64,000 nt of DNA. Source: Steromphala cineraria (lineage: Eukaryota > Mollusca > Gastropoda > Trochida > Trochidae). The notes under the pieces are model-generated. The model was not told where the DNA came from. It ran no database searches and saw only the letters and a list, made by a program, of their open reading frames with translations. This document shows, in pieces, positions 34,957-47,407 of this stretch (position 1 is its first letter; each line of letters opens with the position of its first letter). The stretch is taken from positions 31,502,171 through 31,566,170 of the forward strand of contig OU744723.1 in assembly GCA_916613615.1 (NCBI GenBank), given 5' to 3'. A program made the position numbers and the translations under genes.

Positions 34957-37900
34957 GAATTACAAGCAGCACTAACACTTGATCCAGGTGGGCAGATAGT
35001 ATAGAGAATTACAAGCAGCACTAACACTTGATCCAGGTGGGCAGATAGTATAGAGAATTACAAGCAGCACTAACACTTGATCCAGGTGGGCAGATATTAT
35101 AGAGAATTACAAGCAGCACTAACACTTGATCCAGGTGGGCAGATATTATAGAGAATTACAAGCAGCACTAACACTTGATCCAAGTGGGCAGATATTATAG
35201 AGAATTACAAGCAGCACTAACACTTGATCCAGGTTGGCAGATATTATAGAGAATTACAAGCAGCACTAACACTTGATCCAGGTGGGCAGATATTATAGAG
35301 AATTACAAGCAGCACTAACACTTGATCCAGGTGGGCAGATATTATAGAGAATTACAAGCAGCACTAACACTTGATCCAAGTGGGCAGATATTATAGAGAA
35401 TTACAAGCAGCACTAACACTTGATCCAAGTTGGCAGATATTATAGAGAAATACAAGCAGCACTAACACTTGATCCAGGTGGGCAGATATTATAGAGAATT
35501 ACAAGCAGCACTAACACTTGATCCAGGTGGGCAGATATTATAGAGAATTACAAGCAGCACTAACACTTGATCCAGGTGGGCAGATATTATAGAGAATTAC
35601 AAGCAGCACTAACACTTGATCCAGGTGGGCAGATATTATAGAGAATTACAAGCAGCACTAACACTTGATCCAGGTTGGCAGATATTATAGAGAATTACAA
35701 GCAGCACTAACACTTGATCCAGGTGGGCAGATATTATAGAGAATTACAAGCAGCACTAACACTTGATCCAGGTGGGCAGATAGTATAGAGAATTACAAGC
35801 AGCACTAACACTTGATCCAGGTGGGCAGATATTATAGAGAATTACAAGCAGCACTAACACTTGATCCAGGTGGGCAGATATTATAGAGAATTACAAGCAG
35901 CACTAACACTTGATCCAGGTGGGCAGATATTATAGAGAATTACAAGCAGCACTAACACTTGATCCAGGTGGGCAGATAGTATAGAGAATTACAAGCAGCA
36001 CTAACACTTGATCCAGGTGGGCAGATATTATAGAGAATTACAAGCAGCACTAACACTTGATCCAGGTGGGCAGATATTATAGAGAATTACAAGCAGCACT
36101 AACACTTGATCCAAGTTGGCAGATATTATAGAGAAATACAAGCAGCACTAACACTTGATCCAGGTGGGCAGATATTATAGAGAATTACAAGCAGCACTAA
36201 CACTTGATCCAGGTGGGCAGATATTATAGAGAATTACAAGCAGCACTAACACTTGATCCAGGTGGGCAGATATTATAGAGAATTACAAGCAGCACTAACA
36301 CTTGATCCAGGTGGGCAGATCTTATAGAGAATTACAAGCAGCACTAACACTTGATCCAGGTGGGCAGATATTATAGAGAATTACAAGCAGCACTAACACT
36401 TGATCCAGGTGGGCAGATATTATAGAGAATTACAAGCAGCACTAACACTTGATCCAGGTGGGCAGATATTATAGAGAATTACAAGCAGCACTAACACTTG
36501 ATCCAGGTGGGCAGATATTATAGAGAATTACAAGCAGCACTAACACTTGATCCAGGTGGGCAGATAGTATAGAGAATTACAAGCAGCACTAACACTTGAT
36601 CCAGGTGGGCAGATATTATAGAGAATTACAAGCAGCACTAACACTTGATCCAGGTGGGCAGATATTATAGAGAATTACAAGCAGCACTAACACTTGATCC
36701 AGGTGGGCAGATATTATAAAGAATTACAAGCAGCACTAACACTTGATCCAGGTGGGCAGATATTATAGAGAATTACAAGCAGCACTAACACTTGATCCAG
36801 GTTGGCAGATATTATAGAGAATTACAAGCAGCACTAACACTTGATCCAGGTGGGCAGATATTATAGAGAATTACAAGCAGCACTAACACTTGATCCAGGT
36901 GGGCAGATATTATAGAGAATTACAAGCAGCACTAACACTTGATCCAGGTGGGCAGATATTATAGAGAATTACAAGCAGCACTAACACTTGATCCAGGTTG
37001 GCAGATATTATAGAGAATTACAAGCAGCACTAACACTTGATCCAGGTGGGCAGATAGTATAGAGAATTACAAGCAGCACTAACACTTGATCCAGGTGGGC
37101 AGATATTATAGAGAATTACAAGCAGCACTAACACTTGATCCAGGTGGGCAGATATTATAGAGAATTACAAGCAGCACTAACACTTGATCCAGGTGGGCAG
37201 ATAGTATAGAGAATTACAAGCAGCACTAACACTTGATCCAGGTTGGCAGATATTATAGAGAATTACAAGCAGCACTAACACTTGATCCAGGTTGGCAGAT
37301 ATTATAGAGAATTACAAGCAGCACTAACACTTGATCCAGGTGGGCAGATATTATAGAGAATTACAAGCAGCACTAACACTTGATCCAGGTGGGCAGATAG
37401 TATAGAGAATTACAAGCAGCACTAACACTTGATCCAGGTGGGCAGATATTATAGAGAATTACAAGCAGCACTAACACTTGATCCAGGTGGGCAGATATTA
37501 TAGAGAATTACAAGCAGCACTAACACTTGATCCAGGTTGGCAGATATTATAGAGAATTACAAGCAGCACTAACACTTGATCCAGGTGGGCAGATATTATA
37601 GAGAATTACAAGCAGCACTAACACTTGATCCAGGTGGGCAGATATTATAGAGAATTACAAGCAGCACTAACACTTGATCCAGGTGGGCAGATATTATAGA
37701 GAATTACAAGCAGCACTAACACTTGATCCAGGTTGGCAGATATTATAGAGAATTACAAGCAGCACTAACACTTGATCCAGGTTGGCAGATATTATAGAGA
37801 ATTACAAGCAGCACTAACACTTGATCCAGGTGGGCAGATATTATAGAGAATTACAAGCAGCACTAACACTTGATCCAGGTGGGCAGATATTATAGAGAAT

Positions 37901-40900
37901 TACAAGCAGCACTAACACTTGATCCAGGTGGGCAGATATTATAGAGAATTACAAGCAGCACTAACACTTGATCCAGGTGGGCAGATATTATAGAGAATTA
38001 CAAGCAGCACTAACACTTGATCCAGGTGGGCAGATATTATAGAGAATTACAAGCAGCACTAACACTTGATCCAGGTGGGCAGATATTATAGAGAATTACA
38101 AGCAGCACTAACACTTGATCCAGGTGGGCAGATATTATAGAGAATTACAAGCAGCACTAACACTTGATCCAGGTGGGCAGATATTATAGAGAATTACAAG
38201 CAGCACTAACACTTGATCCAGGTGGGCAGATAGTATAGAGAATTACAAGCAGCACTAACACTTGATCCAGGTTGGCAGATATTATAGAGAATTACAAGCA
38301 GCACTAACACTTGATCCAGGTGGGCAGATAGTATAGAGAATTACAAGCAGCACTAACACTTGATCCAGGTGGGCAGATAGTATAGAGAATTACAAGCAGC
38401 ACTAACACTTGATCCAAGTGGGCAGATATGATAGAGAATTACAAGCAGCACTAACACTTGATCCAGGTGGGCAGATATTATAGAGAATTACAAGCAGCAC
38501 TAACACTTGATCCAGGTGGGCAGATATTATAGAGAATTACAAGCAGCACTAACACTTGATCCAGGTGGGCAGATATTATAGAGAATTACAAGCAGCACTA
38601 ACACTTGATCCAGGTGGGCAGATATTATAGAGAATTACAAGCAGCACTAACACTTGATCCAGGTTGGCAGATATTATAGAGAATTACAAGCAGCACTAAC
38701 ACTTGATCCAGGTGGGCAGATATTATAGAGAATTACAAGCAGCACTAACACTTGATCCAGGTGGGCAGATATTATAGAGAATTACAAGCAGCACTAACAC
38801 TTGATCCAGGTGGGCAGATATTATAGAGAATTACAAGCAGCACTAACACTTGATCCAGGTGGGCAGATAGTATAGAGAATTACAAGCAGCACTAACACTT
38901 GATCCAGGTGGGCAGATAGTATAGAGTATTACAAGCAGCACTAACACTTGATCCAGGTGGGCAGATATTATAGAGAATTACAAGCAGCACTAACACTTGA
39001 TCCAGGTGGGCAGATATTATAGAGAATTACAAGCAGCACTAACACTTGATCCAGGTGGGCAGATAGTATAGAGAATTACAAGCAGCACTAACACTTGATC
39101 CAGGTGGGCAGATAGTATAGAGAATTACAAGCAGCACTAACACTTGATCCAGGTGGGCAGATATTATAGAGAATTACAAGCAGCACTAACACTTGATCCA
39201 GGTTGGCAGATATTATAGAGAATTACAAGCAGCACTAACACTTGATCCAGGTGGGCAGATATTATAGAGAATTACAAGCAGCACTAACACTTGATTCAGG
39301 TGGGCAGATATTATAGAGAATTACAAGCAGCACTAACACTTGATCCAGGTGGGCAGATATTATAGAGAATTACAAGCAGCACTAACACTTGATCCAGGTT
39401 GGCAGATATTATAGAGAATTACAAGCAGCACTAACACTTGATCCAGGTTGGCAGATATTATAGAGAATTACAAGCAGCACTAACACTTGATCCAGGTGGG
39501 CAGATATTATAGAGAATTACAAGCAGCACTAACACTTGATCCAGGTGGGCAGATAGTATAGAGAATTACAAGCAGCACTAACACTTGATCCAGGTGGGCA
39601 GATATTATAGAGAATTACAAGCAGCACTAACACTTGATCCAGGTGGGCAGATATTATAGAGAATTACAAGCAGCACTAACACTTGATCCAGGTTGGCAGA
39701 TATTATAGAGAATTACAAGCAGCACTAACACTTGATCCAGGTGGGCAGATATTATAGAGAATTACAAGCAGCACTAACACTTGATCCAGGTGGGCAGATA
39801 TTATAGAGAATTACAAGCAGCACTAACACTTGATCCAGGTGGGCAGATATTATAGAGAATTACAAGCAGCACTAACACTTGATCCAGGTTGGCAGATATT
39901 ATAGAGAATTACAAGCAGCACTAACACTTGATCCAGGTTGGCAGATATTATAGAGAATTACAAGCAGCACTAACACTTGATCCAGGTTGGCAGATATTAT
40001 AGAGAATTACAAGCAGCACTAACACTTGATCCAGGTGGGCAGATATTATAGAGAATTACAAGCAGCACTAACACTTGATCCAGGTGGGCAGATATTATAG
40101 AGAATTACAAGCAGCACTAACACTTGATCCAGGTGGGCAGATATTATAGAGAATTACAAGCAGCACTAACACTTGATCCAGGTTGGCAGATATTATAGAG
40201 AATTACAAGCAGCACTAACACTTGATCCAGGTGGGCAGATAGTATAGAGAATTACAAGCAGCACTAACACTTGATCCAGGTTGGCAGATATTATAGAGAA
40301 TTACAAGCAGCACTAACACTTGATCCAGGTGGGCAGATAGTATAGAGAATTACAAGCAGCACTAACACTTGATCCAGGTGGGCAGATAGTATAGAGAATT
40401 ACAAGCAGCACTAACACTTGATCCAAGTGGGCAGATATTATAGAGAATTACAAGCAGCACTAACACTTGATCCAGGTGGGCAGATATTATAGAGAATTAC
40501 AAGCAGCACTAACACTTGATCCAGGTGGGCAGATATTATAGAGAATTACAAGCAGCACTAACACTTGATCCAGGTGGGCAGATACTATAGAGAATTACAA
40601 GCAGCACTAACACTTGATCCAGGTTGGCAGATATTATAGAGAATTACAAGCAGCACTAACACTTGATCCAGGTGGGCAGATAGTATAGAGAATTACAAGC
40701 AGCACTAACACTTGATCCAGGTGGGCAGATAGTATAGAGAATTACAAGCAGCACTCACACTTGATCCAAGTGGGCAGATATTATAGAGAATTACAAGCAG
40801 CACTAACACTTGATCCAGGTGGGCAGATATTATAGAGAATTACAAGCAGCACTAACACTTGATCCAGGTGGGCAGATATTATAGAGAATTACAAGCAGCA

Positions 40901-42159
40901 CTAACACTTGATCCAGGTGGGCAGATATTATAGAGAATTACAAGCAGCACTAACACTTGATCCAGGTGGGCAGATATTATAGAGAATTACAAGCAGCACT
41001 AACACTTGATCCAGGTGGGCAGATATTATAGAGAATTACAAGCAGCACTAACACTTGATCCAGGTGGGCAGATATTATAGAGAATTACAAGCAGCACTAA
41101 CACTTGATCCAGGTGGGCAGATATTATAGAGAATTACAAGCAGCACTAACACTTGATCCAGGTGGGCAGATATTATAGAGAATTACAAGCAGCACTAACA
41201 CTTGATCCAGGTGGGCAGATATTATAGAGAATTACAAGCAGCACTAACACTTGATCCAGGTGGGCAGATAGTATAGAGAATTACAAGCAGCACTAACACT
41301 TGGTCCAGGTGGGCAGATAGTATAGAGAATTACAAGCAGCACTAACACTTGATCCAGGTGGGCAGATATTATAGAGAATTACAAGCAGCACTAACACTTG
41401 ATCCAGGTGGGCAGATATTATAGAGAATTACAAGCAGCACTAACACTTGATCCAGGTGGGCAGATAGTATAGAGAATTACAAGCAGCACTAACACTTGAT
41501 CCAGGTGGGCAGATAGTATAGAGAATTACAAGCAGCACTAACACTTGATCCAGGTGGGCAGATATTATAGAGAATTACAAGCAGCACTAACACTTGATCC
41601 AGGTTGGCAGATATTATAGAGAATTACAAGCAGCACTAACACTTGATCCAGGTGGGCAGATATTATAGAGAATTACAAGCAGCACTAACACTTGATTCAG
41701 GTGGGCAGATATTATAGAGAATTACAAGCAGCACTAACACTTGATCCAGGTGGGCAGATATTATAGAGAATTACAAGCAGCACTAACACTTGATCCAGGT
41801 GGGCAGATAGTATAGAGAATTACAAGCAGCACTAACACTTGATCCAAGTGGGCAGATATTATAGAGAATTACAAGCAGCACTAACACTTGATCCAGGTGG
41901 GCAGATATTATAGAGAATTACAAGCAGCACTAACACTTGATCCAGGCGGGCAGATAGTATAGAGAATTACAAGCAGCACTAACACTTGATCCAGGTGGGC
42001 AGATATTATAGAGAATTACAAGCAGCACTAACACTTGATCCAGGTGGGCAGATATTATAGAGAATTACAAGCAGCACTAACACTTGATCCAGGTGGGCAG
42101 ATATTATAGAGAATTACAAGCAGCACTAACACTTGATCCAGGTTGGCAGATATTATAGA
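34957..42159 (+). repeat. 49-bp satellite, 147 head-to-tail copies without indels
   Basis: The unit is GAATTACAAGCAGCACTAAC, then ACTTGATCCAGGTGGGCAG, then ATATTATAGA. First and last GAATT are 7203 bp apart, exactly 147 x 49, so no net length change has accumulated. Variation is limited to a few sites: TATTATA or TAGTATA, GGTGGG or GGTTGG, CCAGGT or CCAAGT, and rare single changes. No long frame is open because TAG and TAA recur in each unit. In the two-exon gene model it lies wholly inside the intron. Confidence 0.98.
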
Positions 42160-42341
42160 GAATTCAAAACTTAGTGTCATCAAACACTATTCATCTTAAA
42201 CTTTAAATGATTTATTATAAGGTTATTCACCTATATTTAATCTTATAACCCTTTAGTGACGTCACTCCATTGTTCTTTGAGGTCTTTATATATTTTAATT
42301 TCCTTCTGACTCGTACGGGAAGGGAATCATTCGAGTAATGT
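42160..42341. other. Spacer between satellites
   Basis: Unique sequence with a single GTGACGTCAC palindrome near 42257 and no ORF. Confidence 0.5.
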
Positions 42342-42448
42342 CCCGTCGTCGAGGGCAAACACCTGTATCAGCCCGTCGTCGAGGGCAAAAACCTGTATCA
42401 GCCCGTCGTCGAGGGCAAAAACCTGTATCAGCCCGTCGTCAAGGGACT
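42342..42448 (+). repeat. 30-bp GC-rich tandem repeat, ~3.5 copies
   Basis: CCCGTCGTCGAGGGCAAA plus ACCTGTATCAG repeats at 42342, 42372, 42402 and 42432 with almost no change. Confidence 0.95.
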
Positions 42449-42621
42449 TAAATCAGGAACCCTAGGCAACGAACGCTAAGAAATAGATCGAAGTCGCGAG
42501 GAAATAAGAGTTGTCTCCCTTTGAACAGCTGACGTTTGAACGTGGCCGACATCGCAAAGAAAACGCTTCTGTCACTTGTGGATTTGTCAGCTTGATGCAA
42601 ATTAATTTTCCATTTTCCATC

Positions 42622-44058
42622 CTCTTGTAACAAATTGTACAAACAGTTTAACATTGATGTTTTCAGGACTATTTCAGGGAAGGTCGTTTAGTACCCTCTT
42701 GTAACATATTGTACAAACAGTTTAACATTGATGTTTTCAGGACCCTTTCAGGGAGGTCGTTTAGTACCCTCTTGTTACATATTACACAAACAGTTTAACA
42801 TTGATGTTTTCAGGACCATTTCAGGGAGGTCGTTTAGTACCCTCTTGTAACATATTGTACAAACAGTTTAACATTGATGTTTTCAGGACCATTTCAGGGA
42901 GGTCGTTTAGTACCCTCTTGTAACATATTGTACAAACAGTTTAACATTGATGTTTTCAGGACCATTTCGGGGAGGTCGTTTAGTACCCTCTTGTAACTTA
43001 TTGTACAAACAGTTTAACATTGATGTTTTCAGGACTATTTCGGGGAGGTCGTTTAGTACCCTCTTGTAACATATTGTACAAACAGTTTAACATTGATGTT
43101 TTCAGGACCATTTCAGGGAGGTCGTTTAGTACCCTCTTGTAACATATTGTACAAACAGTTTAACATTGATGTTTTCAGGACTATTTCGGGGAGGTCGTTT
43201 AGTACCCTCTTGTAACATATTGTACAAACAGTTTAACATTGATGTTTTCAGGACCATTTCAGGGAGGTCGTTTAGTACCCTCTTGTAACATATTGTACAA
43301 ACAGTTTAACATTGATGTTTTCAGGACTATTTCAGGGAGGTCGTTTAGTACCCTCTTGTAACATATTGTACAAACAGTTTAACATTGATGTTTTCAGGAC
43401 TATTTCAGGGAAGGTCGTTTAGTACCCTCTTGTAACATATTGTACAAACAGTTTAACATTGATGTTTTCAGGACTATTTCAGGGAGGTCGTTTAGTACCC
43501 TCTTGTAACATATTGTACAAACAGTTTAACATTGAGGTTTTCAGGACCATTTCAGGGAGGTCGTTTAGTACCCTCTTGTAACATATTGTACAAACAGTTT
43601 AACATTGATGTTTTCAGGACTATTTCAGGGAAGGTCGTTTAGTACCCTCTTGTAACATATTGTACAAACAGTTTAACATTGATGTTTTCAGGACTATTTC
43701 GGGGAGGTTGTTTAGTACCCTCTTGTAACATATTGTACAAACAGTTTAACATTGATGTTTTCAGGACTATTTCGGGGAGGTCGTTTAGTACCCTCTTGTA
43801 ACATATTGTACAAACAGTTTAACATTGATGTTTTCAGGACTATTTCAGGGAAGGTCGTTTAGTACCCTCTTGTAACAAATTGTACAAACAGTTTAACATT
43901 GATGTTTTCAGGACTATTTCAGGGAAGGTCGTTTAGTACCCTCTTGTAACATATTGTACAAACAGTTTAACATTGATGTTTTCAGGACTATTTCGGGGAG
44001 GTCGTCTAGTACCCTCTTGTAACATATTGTACAAACAGTTTAACATTGATGTTTTCAG
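42622..44058 (+). repeat. 73-bp array duplicating a 3' splice site (~20 acceptors)
   Basis: Each unit holds CTCTTGTAACATATTGTACA, then AACAGTTTAACATTGATG, TTTTCAG (acceptor-like), then GACCATTTCAGGGAGGTCGT and TTAGTACC. The last copy runs directly into the coding exon at 44059, so the first ~20 bases of that exon and the last ~45 bases of the intron are what was amplified. There are 19 upstream copies plus the authentic one. Units are 73 or 74 bp (GGGAGG or GGGAAGG), with C/T variation in GACCATT or GACTATT. Confidence 0.96.
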
Positions 44059-45338
44059 GACCATTTCAGGGAGGTCGTTTGGAAGTCCAGACAAAGAAGC
44101 TTATGAGCAAGAGATCAAGGTTGGAATCTGAGATTAAGAAATCCATACAGGAAGCTATTGATACACTGCACCAGAAAGAGATCCAGCTGATAAAGAAGGT
44201 GACGGAACAAACAGAACAAGAGAAGGAACAGTTGGAGTCGGTGACGAAAACAAAACAGATGGATCTACAGCTGTACCAGCAGCAGTCTCGGTCCATCCAG
44301 CAGGCCCTAGAGTTCGAGGATGAGGAGCAGCTGTTTAAGATCCATCTGTCGTCTGGATCAAGAACTGGAACAGCCGTCACACCAACACAAAGAAAGGAGA
44401 AAGTGGATGCAGCTGATGTCTGGTTTGTATACGACTTTGATCTAATAAAGGAACCGATTGAAATTATGGATGTGATGAACAGCAAGGTGGATTTGACGAT
44501 TCAGCAGGTTCACAACATAGACCTGACAGCAACACCGGTATTTGTAGAAGAAATTGATGCCAGGAACTATCGTGACTTTTGTCCAATTGAGGACTATCGG
44601 GATATTAGAGACTGTTTAGTTGTGGACCTTGCAAATACAAAAGCAATTGTTTTCTCTGAGGAACAACTCCTGAAATCATTTTACAAAAGAGAAGGAAAAT
44701 CATATTTAGATACAATCAAACTGCCTGGTAACTCTGCGTGTATAACACTTATTAGTATTGGTGAGGTACTTGTGTCTTTCTATAACACACAACGTATCAT
44801 CAGAGTTGCTGTGACATCTGACCTGGAACTCGTGTCTACATTAATGACGAGCAAGATCTACTGTAGTGTAGCTGCTCTGAATAAATCAACACTGGTGGTT
44901 GGATCTCATCATGAACAATGTGTTGACCTGATTAACATGAAGGGAACAATCTTGAAGACCTTCACAACACACCCTACAACAAGAAAGGATCTTTTCTACG
45001 ATCCTTGTCATGTTCACGTAACAAGACAAGGCACTTTTCCTGTGTCAGACCAGTTTCATGGACGTGTTACCTGTCTCACACTGTCGGGCGACATTGTATT
45101 TGAATACAACCCTCAAACCCTCAGTCCAAGAGGTATTACAACCACCAGCACAGGTGACATCCTTGTATGTGATGGTGATAGGAGAAAAGTTGTGCATCTA
45201 AGTAAATCGGGAGAGTTCATCAGAAACATCCTGACAGAAGAGGACGGTTTTATTGGTCCGAATTGTCTTTGTGTTGATGGCGACAGATTGTGTGTTGTAA
45301 ACTCTTATAGTGGAATAAGGGTGTATCAGTTTAGATAA
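44059..45338 (+). CDS. Coiled-coil and NHL-like beta-propeller protein (TRIM-like C-terminal architecture), large exon
   Basis: An uninterrupted frame of 426 codons follows a TTTTCAG acceptor. Roughly the first 90 residues are a Lys/Glu/Gln-rich coiled coil (SRLESEIKKSIQEAIDTL onward). After a linker come repeated blade-like segments from about residue 185: CLVVDLANTKAIVF, GEVLVSFYNTQRIIRV, VAALNKSTLVVGSHHEQC, CHVHVTRQGTFPVSDQ, RGITTTSTGDILVCDGDRR, and LCVDGDRLCVVNSYSGIRV at the end. This matches the C-terminal half of TRIM2/3/71- and TRIM56-like proteins, expanded in bivalves and often linked to ubiquitin or innate signalling. No RING or B-box exon is visible upstream in the window. With the candidate first exon the protein is about 432 aa and would lack E3 activity. 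Alternatively RING and B-box exons lie further away. A broken relative lies at 18015-18414. Confidence 0.85.
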
Positions 45339-45949
45339 AAGTAACAAAAACTATTGTCCATCCAAAGCCGAAAAATATGTGAATACTTGTTCTTGGGTTG
45401 AATATTCATATTTCAATATTAGATTTGTTATACTTATCATGCACGTGATTAGTGTTTTGAGAACATTAATCAGATGAAAATGGATTAACTACGAAAGTTC
45501 ATCTTTTAATGTATTATTGTCAAAATATGAACACATGATTTACACCATTATACATAGAAATTGAACTTCCTAGGAATTAACCCGGAACAGCTCTAATGTT
45601 ATTATGAATATGTTGTTTTGTTTGACATATTTGAAAAGGCTTTTACCATTTTGCATGTAATAGTTGATCATATTCAGTGTCTTGGACAAATATTGATTAC
45701 TTTGATTCATACAAATCACCATTCACCTGTTTTAATTAATGGCATATGATTAACACCCATCATTACTTATTTAATTCTGATAGCCATTTATATTTGATCC
45801 TCCAATCATTTACTCCTTTCAAAAGCCTTTTGTAAAGGAATAAACAATGAAATAACTTCTTCCATTTTTCTTTTTTTCTGCTCCTAGATACTTCCACGAG
45901 GAATATTTCTACTTAATTATTAAAACTTAAAAACTTTAAAACTAAAGAA
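45339..45949 (+). other. Probable 3' UTR and downstream sequence of the NHL-like gene
   Basis: AT-rich, no ORF. The first plausible polyadenylation signal is AATAAA at 45839-45844, giving a 3' UTR of about 500 bases. Confidence 0.5.
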
Positions 45950-46328
45950 CTAAAAAGGACAGTAGCACGTTTTTGTAAAACTTCATATTTTCAAATTTTC
46001 ACTGATAATTGTACCTTAATGCTAAATATACTATTTTGATAGCGTCCAAAATCTCATCACACAGACCAATCACCAATAGTAAGAGAACAAATTATAGAAA
46101 TTTCCATAAAGACCATTGGCGGATTTTTGTGTGTGAACACCTTTTAATTTTTTGTAAGAAAAAAATAATCGCATGGCTGAACTCTACAATATATATTTGA
46201 TTTATTACTGCTTCATTTGGTTTAGAAAAAAATTAAAGGCCAATATAGTCCTTCAATTGGCATGTTTTATTTTCATTCTCTTGACATCTCCTTGTATTCT
46301 TCCTAAAATCGTGCTACTGTACCTTTAA
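45950..46328 (+). mobile_element. TTAA-flanked MITE family, copy E
   Basis: The left end is degraded (CTAAAAAGGACAGTAGCACG) and the right end is CGTGCTACTGTACCTTTAA. The interior aligns with copy B. It is the most diverged of the five copies. Confidence 0.85.
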
Positions 46329-46631
46329 AGAAATGTCCTGAACAAATTCAAAGAACAAATAGGTATTTTATTCAGGGTCAACAACCGCCCTTTGTCAGTC
46401 ATCTGTGATCAGATGTTCTGTTTGTGTGCATGACCCTGGTAAATATACACTTTGAAAAAACTATGCCTCCTGTAATTATATATCTAGATTTCCTCCCATA
46501 TTCTACACATCCCAACATTTCAGTGTTTTAGAATATATTATATTCCTCTCTAAGAAATCAATTACCAATACAGCATGGAATCAAGGGTCTCACACACAGC
46601 CTAGGGTTCTAGATCTATTTGTGATCACTGG

Positions 46632-46850
46632 GGTAAATCCAAATGCGAACTTTCTTCTTGTTCTCCATAACCATTTGTCATAATTATAGTTACTCTAAAT
46701 ACGACCTTTTTCTTGTTCAGCATTACCATTTGTGGTAATTGGTTTTACTCGAATAACGAACATTCTTCTTATTCAACACAACCATTTGTCATAATTAGGG
46801 TTACTCCATATACGAATATCTTCTTTTTCAGCATTACCATTCTCTTCATT
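46632..46850 (+). repeat. Degenerate ~56-bp tandem repeat
   Basis: ACCATTTGTCATAATT-like phrases recur near 46670, 46725 and 46781, each followed by a TTACTC and ATACGA motif. About 3.5 diverged units. Confidence 0.75.
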
Positions 46851-47056
46851 TATGTCTGGTTACATATTTTAAACCATGAGAGTTGGCTGTTTGGGCGTTG
46901 AGAATACATGAGTTGATTGGTGAACATATTTAAAAAGTTTATTTGATTATTTTCACCGATCCGATTCTCCTCATGCGTCTCCCACCTGAAATTACATTGT
47001 TTTTTTGTATATATTGCCACATCTTACCAACAATATAAAGTTCATTTTCAATTTTT

Positions 47057-47407
47057 ATCCCACCGGTATGTAATACCGTGGGATATAGTCATCACCCTGT
47101 CCGTCCGTCCGTCTGTCCGTCCGTAATCATTTCGTTTCCGGAGCAGAACTCAAAAACCGGTCCACATATCTTTCTGAAACTTTACATGTGTATTGCCCAC
47201 CTACTGAAGTGGTGCCTTTTGATATTTTCACATTTCTGAAAATTTTATTTTTTATTATTTCCATGGAAACGGCTCTTATTTGGAATCTGTTCATGAAAGG
47301 TTTCGTTTCATATATATTAGCTTATACTACTATGAACCTTGCTTGAAAAATTTACAATTATCTTTCAAAGGTTTACATCTTACGATAATGTGGAACCGGT
47401 GGGATAT
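47057..47407 (+). mobile_element. Interspersed repeat with ATCCCACCGGT termini and (CCGT)n
   Basis: The left end ATCCCACCGGTATGTAATAC and the right end ACCGGTGGGAT form short inverted repeats. A (GTCC/CCGT)n microsatellite lies near 47098-47125. From memory such sequences are common repeats in molluscan genomes. No ORF. Confidence 0.6.

Noticed and set aside
34957..42159. CRISPR-like array
   Set aside because: The 49-bp units are joined head to tail with no unique spacers, and the genome is eukaryotic.
44066..44485. Minus-strand 139-codon Ser/Cys/Phe-rich frame
   Set aside because: It is the antisense shadow of the coiled-coil coding exon.
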